From an uncultured Bacteroidia bacterium (GTDB lineage: Bacteria > Bacteroidota > Bacteroidia > Bacteroidales > Prolixibacteraceae): a DNA stretch of 40,442 nucleotides. The stretch covers positions 1-40,442 of the forward strand of contig CAINVV010000195.1 in assembly GCA_903854235.1 (NCBI GenBank), in the 5' to 3' direction. Positions 1-7,280 of this stretch are shown here, piece after piece. The notes below the pieces were generated by a model, which did not search any database, was not told the DNA's origin, and worked only from the letters and a program-made list of their open reading frames with translations. The position numbers and the translations under genes were made by a program. Position 1 is the first letter of the stretch, and each line of letters opens with the position of its first letter.

Positions 1-198
1 AAGGAGGAGAAAATTATTTGGATATTTAAGCACCTGGAAATAAACAGATTTAGCAAGCCAAATTTCTAAACAGGAACTTTTTAAAACTATTTGACTGGTG
101 AATTATATCCAGGATCCAATAATACCAAGCTAACTTATAAAATTTCTATAGCGTTTTGTTTATTGTTCATTATAGCCTATTAAACTAAATTTATTATT

Positions 199-1530
199 AT
201 GAAAAAAATGTTCATTTTCCTGGTTTTTGGTATGTTGCTGTCCAATGTGGATACAAGCACAGCACAAAATGTTGCCGGTGTACCTTTAACTACTAAATAT
301 AGAAGGAGTTCGCTTCATACTATGTTGATAGACAATGATAATTTCCCCAAAAGGGATACAGTTATTCATGCATACAACAATGCTCCATTTCCTGATAAGT
401 ACAACGATCACAACATCGGAATAAAAACACTGACATTTCAGGATTATAATATTACGGATGAGGAAAGAGCTGCATTCGGTATGCATTCAAAAAGTAAAAT
501 TGGCTCACTTTTTGCCAAAGAAGATACTGCTGATGTAAAAAATAAGGAGTTGCCTATTCTGATATCAAAATATTTTAAACGAAACAAGGTCGCCAATAAG
601 TTGGTGGCAAAATGGTTTAATCGGAATGAGGATGGAGCATTTAGTACAAATTTATTGGCTGAAAGGGGATCATATGATGCATCAAGTATGGAAGCAAGTA
701 TTGCCAAAAGCTCCGCATTAGGTTCTGCATCACTGGCTGATGCCGGCGAGGAACTAATTGGAAATACTTTTGTTGTTTGTTCAAAGTTAAGTTTTGTCTC
801 CAATGAAATAGCTGCAAGAGTTATTCGTGCAACAGCTTATGCCGTTGCGGAACAGAAGCTCTCTGGATTTCCGCTTCTAATTGCGAAGAAAGCAGCGGAC
901 ATTGTTTACAACAAGGCAAGTGAAGGCTACAGTGTTTGGACACACTCTTATCTATTTAAATTACAGTGGAATGACTCAATTGCAAGTATCTTTTACAATA
1001 ATTACTATTTTGACAAAAACAGTATTGACAAAGTGAAAAAGGAAAATTTTGACAATACAGACTTGTTTAAGATGGAATATATTGGGTACCAAAAATCAAG
1101 AAGTCTGGTTACCTTCTCGTTTAAAAAAGGGGAAGGTCATCGGACCGAGGAGCAAATGATTACATTGGCAACAGTCAGGAATGTAGACAATGTCTTTTCT
1201 AAATTGCAAAGGGAATATGATATATTTATGCCTAAAGTCCCATTATTTACCGGCAGTCCCATAACCGCTAAAATTGGGATGAAAGAAGGTTTGGAAGGGG
1301 GCGAAAAATTCGAAGTTTTGGAACAGACCATGGATCCTAAATCGGGTTTGACCAAATATAAAAGGGTTGGCGAGATCAAGGTAAGTAAAAAACAGATTTG
1401 GGATAATCGGTTTCAGATGGATCAAGCAGATGCTGCGGGCGAAAAATCTGACAAAGTACTGGACAGGACCTTTTTTGACGGGTCTGATGATAAATTTTTT
1501 GCGGGTATGTTGATCAAACAAATTAAATAG
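199..1530 (+). CDS. Secreted protein of unknown function, 443 aa
   Basis: I do not recognise a named family with certainty. Residues 1-23 form a signal peptide (MKKMF start, hydrophobic stretch, cleavage near TAQN), so the protein is exported. There is no lipobox cysteine and no other membrane segment. The middle part (about 150-240) is alanine-rich, contains LLAERGSYDAS and LADAGEELIGNTFV, and is predicted by eye to be helical. The C-terminal half alternates beta-like segments and charged turns. The ATG at 199 directly precedes the signal peptide. A strong hairpin follows the stop, so this is its own transcription unit, but it lies just upstream of an operon of other exported proteins and shares their AT-rich composition. 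From memory, similar proteins occur beside DUF6175 genes in other Bacteroidota; that link is a recollection, not a search result. Confidence 0.8.
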   Translation: MKKMFIFLVFGMLLSNVDTSTAQNVAGVPLTTKYRRSSLHTMLIDNDNFPKRDTVIHAYNNAPFPDKYNDHNIGIKTLTFQDYNITDEERAAFGMHSKSKIGSLFAKEDTADVKNKELPILISKYFKRNKVANKLVAKWFNRNEDGAFSTNLLAERGSYDASSMEASIAKSSALGSASLADAGEELIGNTFVVCSKLSFVSNEIAARVIRATAYAVAEQKLSGFPLLIAKKAADIVYNKASEGYSVWTHSYLFKLQWNDSIASIFYNNYYFDKNSIDKVKKENFDNTDLFKMEYIGYQKSRSLVTFSFKKGEGHRTEEQMITLATVRNVDNVFSKLQREYDIFMPKVPLFTGSPITAKIGMKEGLEGGEKFEVLEQTMDPKSGLTKYKRVGEIKVSKKQIWDNRFQMDQADAAGEKSDKVLDRTFFDGSDDKFFAGMLIKQIK

Positions 1531-1967
1531 TTTTTAAGAAAGAATCAATTCAATTTAAGAATAAATTGAATTGATTCTTTCTTTCTTGTAAATAACATAC
1601 ACGTGTATATCAGTATTATATAATGATCATAACCATAAAGTACTCTTTATTCTTGTGGTGAGATTGGGTACCGTCATCTTATTTTTATACGTTCTTTGAA
1701 CATATTTTCCAATGCAAACGACTATTCGAATCACGCAAGAATTCTGGTTCCAAAAACCTGGAAGGGAATTTTGCCTAAAGCATGGATGTACCAATCTTTA
1801 AAAAAAAGGGAGATACCAAAGTGCGATTTTTATCTGGAAAGCGGGCCCTTTATTTTGTAGATATTTTTTGACATTTTGCAATTGGATTAATATTAAATTG
1901 CTTAGTTTTATTACTTTAAATCGCTATAATATTTTAAAATTTATTTACTCAATTAAATTAGAGTTCT
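1531..1967. other. Intergenic stretch, no gene seen
   Basis: This 437-base gap starts with a hairpin terminator (1536-1583). The rest is very AT-rich. I see no open frame with coding character on either strand. The promoter of the following operon should lie in the last 150 bases, but no box matching TAnnTTTG exactly is present there. Confidence 0.6.
1536..1583 (+). terminator. Perfect 22-bp hairpin after the 443-aa gene
   Basis: Bases 1536-1557 pair perfectly with 1562-1583 around the 4-base loop AGAA. The downstream arm ends in a T/C-rich run. It starts 6 bases after the stop codon of the gene ending at 1530, which fits an intrinsic terminator. Being a perfect inverted repeat, it could act in both directions. 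Confidence 0.75.
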
Positions 1968-2495
1968 ATGAAAAGGATGTTTAAATTTTTACCCATTTTG
2001 TTCATACTGACGGCCTTTCTTAGTTTTAATAGTATGGCTCAATCAAAAAAACAGGCGAATCAAGATACCGAATCTTGGAAATATGAAATTGAAGCAATAA
2101 AAACTGGGACACAGGGTTCTTATTTGATTAAGGTTTGGTCGTATTCCAAAAGCCCACAGGTGGCCATAGAGCAGGCAAAAAAAAATGCGGTTCATGGAAT
2201 AATATTTCAAGGATTCGTTGGCAGACAAGGTGTTTCAGGTCAAAAACCCCTGACCAACAACTCAAATTTGGAATTTGAAAAAGCAGATTATTTTCGTGGA
2301 TTTTTTAGTGACAATGGAGGGAAGTACATGAAGTTTGTGAGTATGACCACGGATGGCAGTGTTGCTGCAGAGGATCGACTCAAAATCGATAAGAAGACCT
2401 ATAAAATTGGGGTTTTAGTTTCTGTTAATGTATCCGCGCTCAGAAAGGAGCTGGAGGATGCTGGTATCATTAATAAATTGGGTGCAGGATTTTAA
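1968..2495 (+). CDS. Secreted protein, 175 aa, first gene of a four-gene envelope operon
   Basis: A signal peptide covers about residues 1-24 (MKRMFKFLPILF..., cleavage near SMAQS). The mature protein is small and mixed alpha/beta. A helix around IEQAKKNAV followed by a strand (GIIFQGF) recalls the LPP20/FlgT-N type fold seen in envelope lipoproteins, but this is a resemblance by eye. It is a paralogue of the next gene: the helix-strand block, a later block (ADYFRGFFSDNGGKYMKFV here, ASYFNKFFTNDGEYKNFIL there) and the C-terminal VSALRKELEDAGII / RSALIRKMIEDRII segment line up in order. The next gene starts 11 bases after this stop. Function unknown; probably periplasmic or part of an outer-membrane-associated complex. 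Confidence 0.8.
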   Translation: MKRMFKFLPILFILTAFLSFNSMAQSKKQANQDTESWKYEIEAIKTGTQGSYLIKVWSYSKSPQVAIEQAKKNAVHGIIFQGFVGRQGVSGQKPLTNNSNLEFEKADYFRGFFSDNGGKYMKFVSMTTDGSVAAEDRLKIDKKTYKIGVLVSVNVSALRKELEDAGIINKLGAGF

Positions 2496-2506
2496 ATCTT
2501 ATTATT

Positions 2507-3001
2507 ATGTCACGATTAAATAAAATTCAGATAGTTTTTTTGGCTATTGCATTTATAGCTGGCGGGTGTAAAACTGTAAAGGAACAAGTAGTTACAGGGT
2601 ATAATTATGAGACAGAATGTCTAGGAGTGGGACTAGATGGCAACCAGACAATAGCCTCTTATGGTACTGGCATGGAAGGTAAAGAAGCAATCCTACAGTC
2701 TATGAAAAATGGGATTAGTGACATCTTGTTTAAAGGTACGAGGAGCAATAATCAGGACTGTAACTTGAAGCCAATAGTCCCAGAGGTAAATGCCAACACC
2801 AAATATGCAAGTTATTTTAATAAGTTTTTTACGAATGATGGTGAGTATAAAAATTTCATCCTGATGAATCCTTCATCCAAGAAATTGGCCACCAACCCGA
2901 ACAATTACGGAACTCCCAGAATTTTGTATAAAACTACTTTTCATGTGCAAAGATCGGCATTAATAAGGAAAATGATTGAGGATAGAATTATACACGAATA
3001 A
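2507..3001 (+). CDS. Lipoprotein, 164 aa, paralogue of the preceding gene
   Basis: Residues 1-20 form a lipoprotein signal peptide; the lipobox is AGGC with the acylated cysteine at residue 21. The body matches the upstream 175-aa protein in three ordered blocks (see that entry), so the pair probably arose by tandem duplication followed by divergence: one copy is lipid-anchored and the other is soluble. Upstream spacing is 11 bases and downstream spacing 8 bases, so co-transcription is very likely. No catalytic motif is visible. A structural or assembly role in the envelope is inference. Confidence 0.8.
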   Translation: MSRLNKIQIVFLAIAFIAGGCKTVKEQVVTGYNYETECLGVGLDGNQTIASYGTGMEGKEAILQSMKNGISDILFKGTRSNNQDCNLKPIVPEVNANTKYASYFNKFFTNDGEYKNFILMNPSSKKLATNPNNYGTPRILYKTTFHVQRSALIRKMIEDRIIHE

Positions 3002-3009
3002 GTAAAATA

Positions 3010-3963
3010 ATGAGAACAATGATTAAGTGCGCCTTAGTTCTGAGCATGATGTTTGTAAGTATCAATGTTATGTTCGGACAAGCAAAAAGACCTACTGTAA
3101 TGGTTGTCCCTAGTGACAATTGGTGTACAATTAATGGGTTTATGACGGAATGGGATAATCAGGGGACTAAAGTGAAGATTCCTGATTATAAAAGAGCCAT
3201 ACAAGAAAATTCTGATCTTAAGTTAGTCACAGCTAAAATTGGTGAGCTAATGGCAGACAGGGGTTTTGTTTTGAAAGTATTGGAGTCAACCTTGAAATCA
3301 CTTCAGAGCGAATCGGCTGAGGATGCTATACTTACCAGCAAAAGTGGTGCAGAGGTAACCGAAAGTCCTATTGATAAATTAAAGAAAACAGCGAAATCTG
3401 ATATTATTATTCAGATAGGTTGGACAATTAATCAAACGGGGCCTAAAAGGTCGATAACCTTTATTATGGAGGGCCTTGATTGTTATACGGATAAACAAGT
3501 GGCTGGTGCCTCTGGTACAGGCCCTTCCTCCTTCGCAGCCGAATTGCCAGTCTTGCTTGAGGAAGCTGTTTTATCAAAGCTGGATAACTTTAATACCCAA
3601 TTGCAAAATCATTTCGAGGATATTTTGGCTAATGGAAGAGAGATAAGCCTTCGGATTAAAACATTCAGTAACTCTGCATCGGACTTGGAAACTGAATATA
3701 ATGGAGAGGAACTTGGGGCCATTATTGAAAAATGGCTCTCACAAAATACAGTCCAGGGGAAGTTTAATACCACAGACGCAACTGCAGCGATGATGTTCTT
3801 TGAACAGGTAAGGATTCCACTTTTTGATGCAAATAGTCGGGCATTGGATTCCAGAGGATGGGCAAAGGACCTGCAGAAGATGCTCAAGGACAAGTATACT
3901 TTGACATCAAAACTCATGACCAAAGGTCTAGGCCAGGCTTCCATTGTTATTGGCGATAAATAA
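3010..3963 (+). CDS. DUF6175-like secreted protein, 317 aa
   Basis: A signal peptide spans about residues 1-23 (hydrophobic run, cleavage near MFGQA). The mature protein starts with a strand PTVMVVPSDNWC, followed by GTKVKIPDYKRAIQENSDL and a helix containing MADRGF. This arrangement matches my recollection of DUF6175, a secreted Bacteroidota family of unknown function; the assignment is from memory. A second segment (SDIIIQIGWTIN) followed by strands suggests a nucleotide-free alpha/beta fold like that of CsgG or LpoB-type envelope proteins. That is a weak inference. It sits 8 bases after the lipoprotein gene and 13 bases before the 325-aa gene. A second ATG at 3019 is a possible start but would shorten the signal peptide n-region. 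Confidence 0.75.
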   Translation: MRTMIKCALVLSMMFVSINVMFGQAKRPTVMVVPSDNWCTINGFMTEWDNQGTKVKIPDYKRAIQENSDLKLVTAKIGELMADRGFVLKVLESTLKSLQSESAEDAILTSKSGAEVTESPIDKLKKTAKSDIIIQIGWTINQTGPKRSITFIMEGLDCYTDKQVAGASGTGPSSFAAELPVLLEEAVLSKLDNFNTQLQNHFEDILANGREISLRIKTFSNSASDLETEYNGEELGAIIEKWLSQNTVQGKFNTTDATAAMMFFEQVRIPLFDANSRALDSRGWAKDLQKMLKDKYTLTSKLMTKGLGQASIVIGDK

Positions 3964-3976
3964 AAAATAGAAAACC

Positions 3977-4954
3977 ATGAAACAAATTAGTAAAACTCTT
4001 CTTTTCGTCTTATTAACGGCAACTGCCGGGTTGGGCTATTCACAGAATAATTTGAATAAAACAGATGATTTTGCTAGAATTTCGTTGACACCCGTTGTAG
4101 CTGATCAAGTTGAGGAATTTCCTGAATCTGCTTACAGTCTGCTAAGTAATAAAATGCAGGAGATTGTTGTGAATAATGGATTGGGAGGCAATAGTTACTC
4201 GCCCAGATTTCTGATAACGGTTAATTTGAATGTTATCAGTAAAGATGTAATTCCAGGACCCCCAACGATGATTGCAATGAGTATTGATGCTACTTTTTAC
4301 ATCGTTGATTATATGTCAAAAACCGTTTTTAGCAAAAAAACGATTAGTTTTAAGGCAGTTGGGACAAATCCAAACAAGGCATATATTGATGGAATCAGAA
4401 AAATTAATGCTTCTTCTCCAGAATATAAGTCATTTGTTGAAGATGGGAAAAAGAAGATAATCACATTTTACAATGACAGATGCGATTTTATTCTACAAGA
4501 TGCCAAAGCGTTGGTTTCTCAAAAGAAATACCAGGAAGCAATTTTTCAATTGACAGGAGTTCCAGAGGTATGTAAGGAATGCTACATGAAGGCAACTGAA
4601 GCCATTGGCCCAATATTCAAATCTTACCAGGATGATTTGTGTAATAGAAATCTGGCAGCAGCAAAGGCTATTTGGATATCTAATCCCAATAGCAATGGTG
4701 CCAATGGTGTGGCTGGGCTATTGGCAGAAATATTGCCTGACGCAGGTTGTTATGGTGAGGCTCAAAAGTTGATTAAAGAAATTCGAGGTAAGGTCCTCGC
4801 GGATGAAACCCGTAATTGGAATTTTCAGATGAAGCAATGGGATGACAATGTTAGTCTTGAGAAGCAGCGTATTAATGCATATCGGGAAGTGGGAGTGGCA
4901 TATGGCAACCACCAGCCAACCAATACCTATCACTTTAGAGGCTGGTTGTGGTAG
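3977..4954 (+). CDS. Secreted protein with C-terminal helical repeats, 325 aa
   Basis: The signal peptide is residues 1-22 (MKQISKTLLF..., cleavage near GYSQN). Residues 30-150 form an alpha/beta region beginning ARISLTPVVADQ and containing a GVGTN-like turn (AVGTNPNKAY), ending in KKKIITFYNDRCDF. Residues 160-270 look like TPR-type helices (ALVSQKKYQEAIFQLTGVPEV) with cysteine pairs (CKEC at 196-199, plus single cysteines). The C-terminal tail is rich in aromatic and polar residues. It is the last gene of the operon starting at 1968. I recall similar proteins encoded next to DUF6175 genes; function unknown. Confidence 0.8.
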   Translation: MKQISKTLLFVLLTATAGLGYSQNNLNKTDDFARISLTPVVADQVEEFPESAYSLLSNKMQEIVVNNGLGGNSYSPRFLITVNLNVISKDVIPGPPTMIAMSIDATFYIVDYMSKTVFSKKTISFKAVGTNPNKAYIDGIRKINASSPEYKSFVEDGKKKIITFYNDRCDFILQDAKALVSQKKYQEAIFQLTGVPEVCKECYMKATEAIGPIFKSYQDDLCNRNLAAAKAIWISNPNSNGANGVAGLLAEILPDAGCYGEAQKLIKEIRGKVLADETRNWNFQMKQWDDNVSLEKQRINAYREVGVAYGNHQPTNTYHFRGWLW

Positions 4955-5255
4955 TTCTTTGAGATAATGCATGAGATTGAAGAAGAATTTTGAATGTGTG
5001 AATTGTGTATTGGCTTGAATCAAAGACTTTTTCAGAAGAGAATAACTTTAGCTTTGGACTTTGTTGATTTTCGAATTGGGAAATTATTAAGTTTCACAAC
5101 CGTATTTTAACTGTTGGGGAGGAATGATTGATGAATTTAAATTATTTAAGCTCTTGAACAACACTTAGCAATTTCCCTTTTAAGGCGCTAAGATAAATTG
5201 GACATAGCTTCGTTTGTACCGCATTCAGTTATTTTAATTACTTAAATGATTTATT
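4955..5255. other. Intergenic stretch, no gene seen
   Basis: This 301-base AT-rich gap has no supported coding frame. A TAGCTTTG box at 5049-5056 matches the Bacteroidota -7 consensus TAnnTTTG, but it lies about 200 bases from the next start codon and I see no clear -33 TTTG at the right distance, so I do not call it as a promoter. Confidence 0.5.
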
Positions 5256-5834
5256 ATGAAACGAATTTTAGGGATATTATTAATTTCTTTTGTATGGTGT
5301 ACTGTCCAGGCACAAACAAAATTTGGACCTGTAGTAAATATGGGATTGGGATTTTATTCTAACAATGTAAATGGCCTTAAAATTAAAAGCACGATTAATC
5401 CTTCTTTTGGTTTGGCGGTTGAAAAATATGTAGACTTTTGGTTCTCGGTTAGAACTACCGCACTCTACTCATTTCGAAATTTTAAAGCAGAACAGAATGG
5501 TACGGAAGCTCATATCAATGGCCAATTTGTAGATCTTACCGTTGATGGGATTTTTTCAGAATCTGATAATAGCAAAAAATTTAGTCCTTATGGCTCTTTA
5601 GGATTAGGTGTTGGAATAGATTTAGTGAGTAAAGGTCAAGATAAATTTTTGATAAATGAAAAATATGCAAGTACTTTACCATTTTTCACTGTTGGCGCAG
5701 GTATGCGATTTAGTACAAGTATTTTGTCTACGTTGGATCTTTCGTTAAACTATAACAGGGGCTTAGTTCAGCCCATTAGCAACATAGATGCCAGATTTAA
5801 TCAAATTAGCCTTAAAGTAATCACGTTTTTCTGA
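5256..5834 (+). CDS. Small outer-membrane beta-barrel protein, 192 aa
   Basis: A signal peptide is followed by a mature N-terminus near QAQTKFGP. The rest alternates aromatic and glycine-rich amphipathic strands (FGPVVNMGLGFYSNN, YGSLGLGVGIDLV, TVGAGMRFSTS) and ends in phenylalanine (VITFF), as expected for BamA-inserted barrels. The length and pattern fit the small 8-strand barrels (OMP_b-brl / PorT-like) common in Bacteroidota. There is no plug or enzymatic motif. It stands alone, 301 bases after the secreted-protein operon and convergent with pepE. A role as an outer-membrane partner of the upstream secreted proteins is possible but rests only on position and composition. Confidence 0.8.
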   Translation: MKRILGILLISFVWCTVQAQTKFGPVVNMGLGFYSNNVNGLKIKSTINPSFGLAVEKYVDFWFSVRTTALYSFRNFKAEQNGTEAHINGQFVDLTVDGIFSESDNSKKFSPYGSLGLGVGIDLVSKGQDKFLINEKYASTLPFFTVGAGMRFSTSILSTLDLSLNYNRGLVQPISNIDARFNQISLKVITFF

Positions 5835-6206
5835 TTTGTTTTGTGGACGGTTGATGTCATTGGCAATGGAAAATGCAGATCATTTTGTTGGATTCTAAGT
5901 CCTTAACTCTTGGTAATTTATTTTATAATCTCAGGAAGACATTTGAACTTTGACCAAATTTATAAATCCTATTGTCAGAACATCCAATCTGAAAAAAATA
6001 CAATAGGCTTATTTCATGGATTTGGATGCTCCGCCGCCAAAAAAATGCGGGTTTCTAAATTATTCGACTTTCTGGATAGCTCAAATTTTTCAAGAACGAG
6101 GCTAAATTTCTGCAAGGTATTGCCAATTAGTAGTACAATATCACCGTGATCACCAAAAAGGTGGCCAGGGTTTATGAAGAGGTCATAAAGGCAACCAGCA
6201 GGTAAG
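5835..6206. other. Intergenic stretch at the composition boundary
   Basis: This 372-base gap separates the AT-rich block from the rest. Short open frames exist (for example 5910-6149) but have no start context or recognisable sequence. An 8-bp inverted repeat (5968-5975 with 6000-6007, 24-base loop) is too loose to call a terminator. No tRNA, integrase remnant or attachment site was found. Confidence 0.5.
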
Positions 6207-6914
6207 TTATTTCAACAAAAAGCTGAGGTCATCGTTTTCACCTAATTCCACAGGAGCACATCCCTGCTTAAAAATGCGGCAACTTCTTTTGCCTATCAGC
6301 GATAGCCGGTCTCCCTCCCTCCTTAGCATGGTACCCTCTCGCAAACCAACCACCTGAACATTTGCGTTGATCTCCAGGAATTCTTCGATTCGCTGTTCCC
6401 TGGTTTCTCCACCGTGTCCTTCGGGGTTTTTATCGAGGTAATGAGGATTGATCTGAAAGGGTACCAGATCCAGGCAATCAAATCCCTTCGGATCGATGAT
6501 GGGCATATCGTTTGTTGTACGAAGGGTTGGGCAGGCAACGTTGCTTCCTGCACTCCATCCGATAAAAGGAAGCCCCGCCAACACACGTTCGCGGACCAGC
6601 GGAAAGATTCCGGAATCGTTCATCATCCGTACCAGTTGCCAGGTATTTCCACCGCCAATAACCAAGGCCTCGGCATTTTGAATGGCCTTTTCAGGATATG
6701 ATAAACGATGGAGGGAGGTCAGGGAGTGTCCCAGCTCTTCAAACCGACTGCGAACCTTGGATTCATATTCATCCATCGAAAAGGTAACGGCAGCATAAGG
6801 TATAAAAAGAATTTTAAGTGACTGATTTCCAAGGAAACGTGCAATAGTCGGCATGGGATAGCTCAGGAACGGTTCTCCCGGCATGGTCGAATTGCTGATC
6901 AACAATAATCTCAT
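6207..6914 (-). CDS. pepE: Peptidase E (alpha-aspartyl dipeptidase, family S51)
   Basis: Cytoplasmic serine dipeptidase that cleaves dipeptides with N-terminal aspartate (Asp-Xaa). The 235-residue length is usual for PepE. The nucleophile elbow GWSAGSN places the catalytic serine at residue 121, and the NPHY motif places histidine at 158; these align with Ser120 and His157 of the enterobacterial enzyme. The IGGGNTWQL loop and the N-terminal LISNSTMPGEPFL segment are also typical. I chose ATG 6914; a longer frame would need the TTG at 6920 and adds only two residues. There is no signal peptide. It stands alone and is divergent from the carboxylase operon. Confidence 0.93.
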   Translation of the reverse strand: MRLLLISNSTMPGEPFLSYPMPTIARFLGNQSLKILFIPYAAVTFSMDEYESKVRSRFEELGHSLTSLHRLSYPEKAIQNAEALVIGGGNTWQLVRMMNDSGIFPLVRERVLAGLPFIGWSAGSNVACPTLRTTNDMPIIDPKGFDCLDLVPFQINPHYLDKNPEGHGGETREQRIEEFLEINANVQVVGLREGTMLRREGDRLSLIGKRSCRIFKQGCAPVELGENDDLSFLLK

Positions 6915-7280
6915 ATTCAAGAAGTAAGTTTCTGCAAAGTTACATCAGATTTTCGGAGTTTGAAATGTAATCCCAAATACCTTTTTAACCATTTGAAGTC
7001 GCCATTCCCCCATTCCCATAGTCCCCCAGTCCCCCAGTCCCCCAGTCTCATAGTCTTATAGTCCTATAGTCCCATAGTCCTATAGTCCTCTCATTCTCCC
7101 CCAATGCTCCTCCTAATTCACCGAATATTTATACATCCGGGTCTAAAAAGTGTCAAGACTGTACCAAAAATCCATTTTTTACGTAGAAATGGGAGGAAAA
7201 GGGAATATTGAAACAGGTCATTGTCTTCAAACATCTGCATAATTCGATATTTTTACCCCGCTAAAATTTCAATGTTTTGT
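6915..7280. other. Divergent intergenic region with octamer repeat
   Basis: The 366 bases between pepE and the biotin carboxylase gene hold a pyrimidine-rich octamer tandem repeat (7016-7087, listed separately). The promoters of both flanking genes should also lie here. The bases just before the carboxylase contain TATTTTAC (7249-7256), which only partly matches TAnnTTTG. Confidence 0.5.
7016..7087. repeat. Nine tandem copies of an 8-bp unit (YYMYAGTC type)
   Basis: Bases 7016-7087 split exactly into nine octamers that all end in AGTC. One is CCATAGTC, three are CCCCAGTC, then TCATAGTC, TTATAGTC, CTATAGTC, CCATAGTC and CTATAGTC. Two sub-types (CCAGTC and ATAGTC endings) occur in blocks, which suggests local duplication. 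There are no spacers, so it is not a CRISPR array. It ends 193 bases before the start codon of the carboxylase gene. Confidence 0.85.

Noticed and set aside
5049-5056. Promoter for the small beta-barrel gene
   Set aside because: TAGCTTTG fits the -7 box but is about 200 bases from the start codon and lacks a -33 element.
5968-6007. Terminator hairpin in the gap before pepE
   Set aside because: The stem is only 8 bp with a 24-base loop and no T-run; too weak to call.
5910-6149. Possible 79-aa gene in the gap before pepE
   Set aside because: Starts with a non-standard codon context, has a low-complexity translation and no conserved feature; treated as non-coding.
7016-7087. CRISPR array
   Set aside because: The repeats are contiguous octamers without spacers, and no cas gene is nearby.
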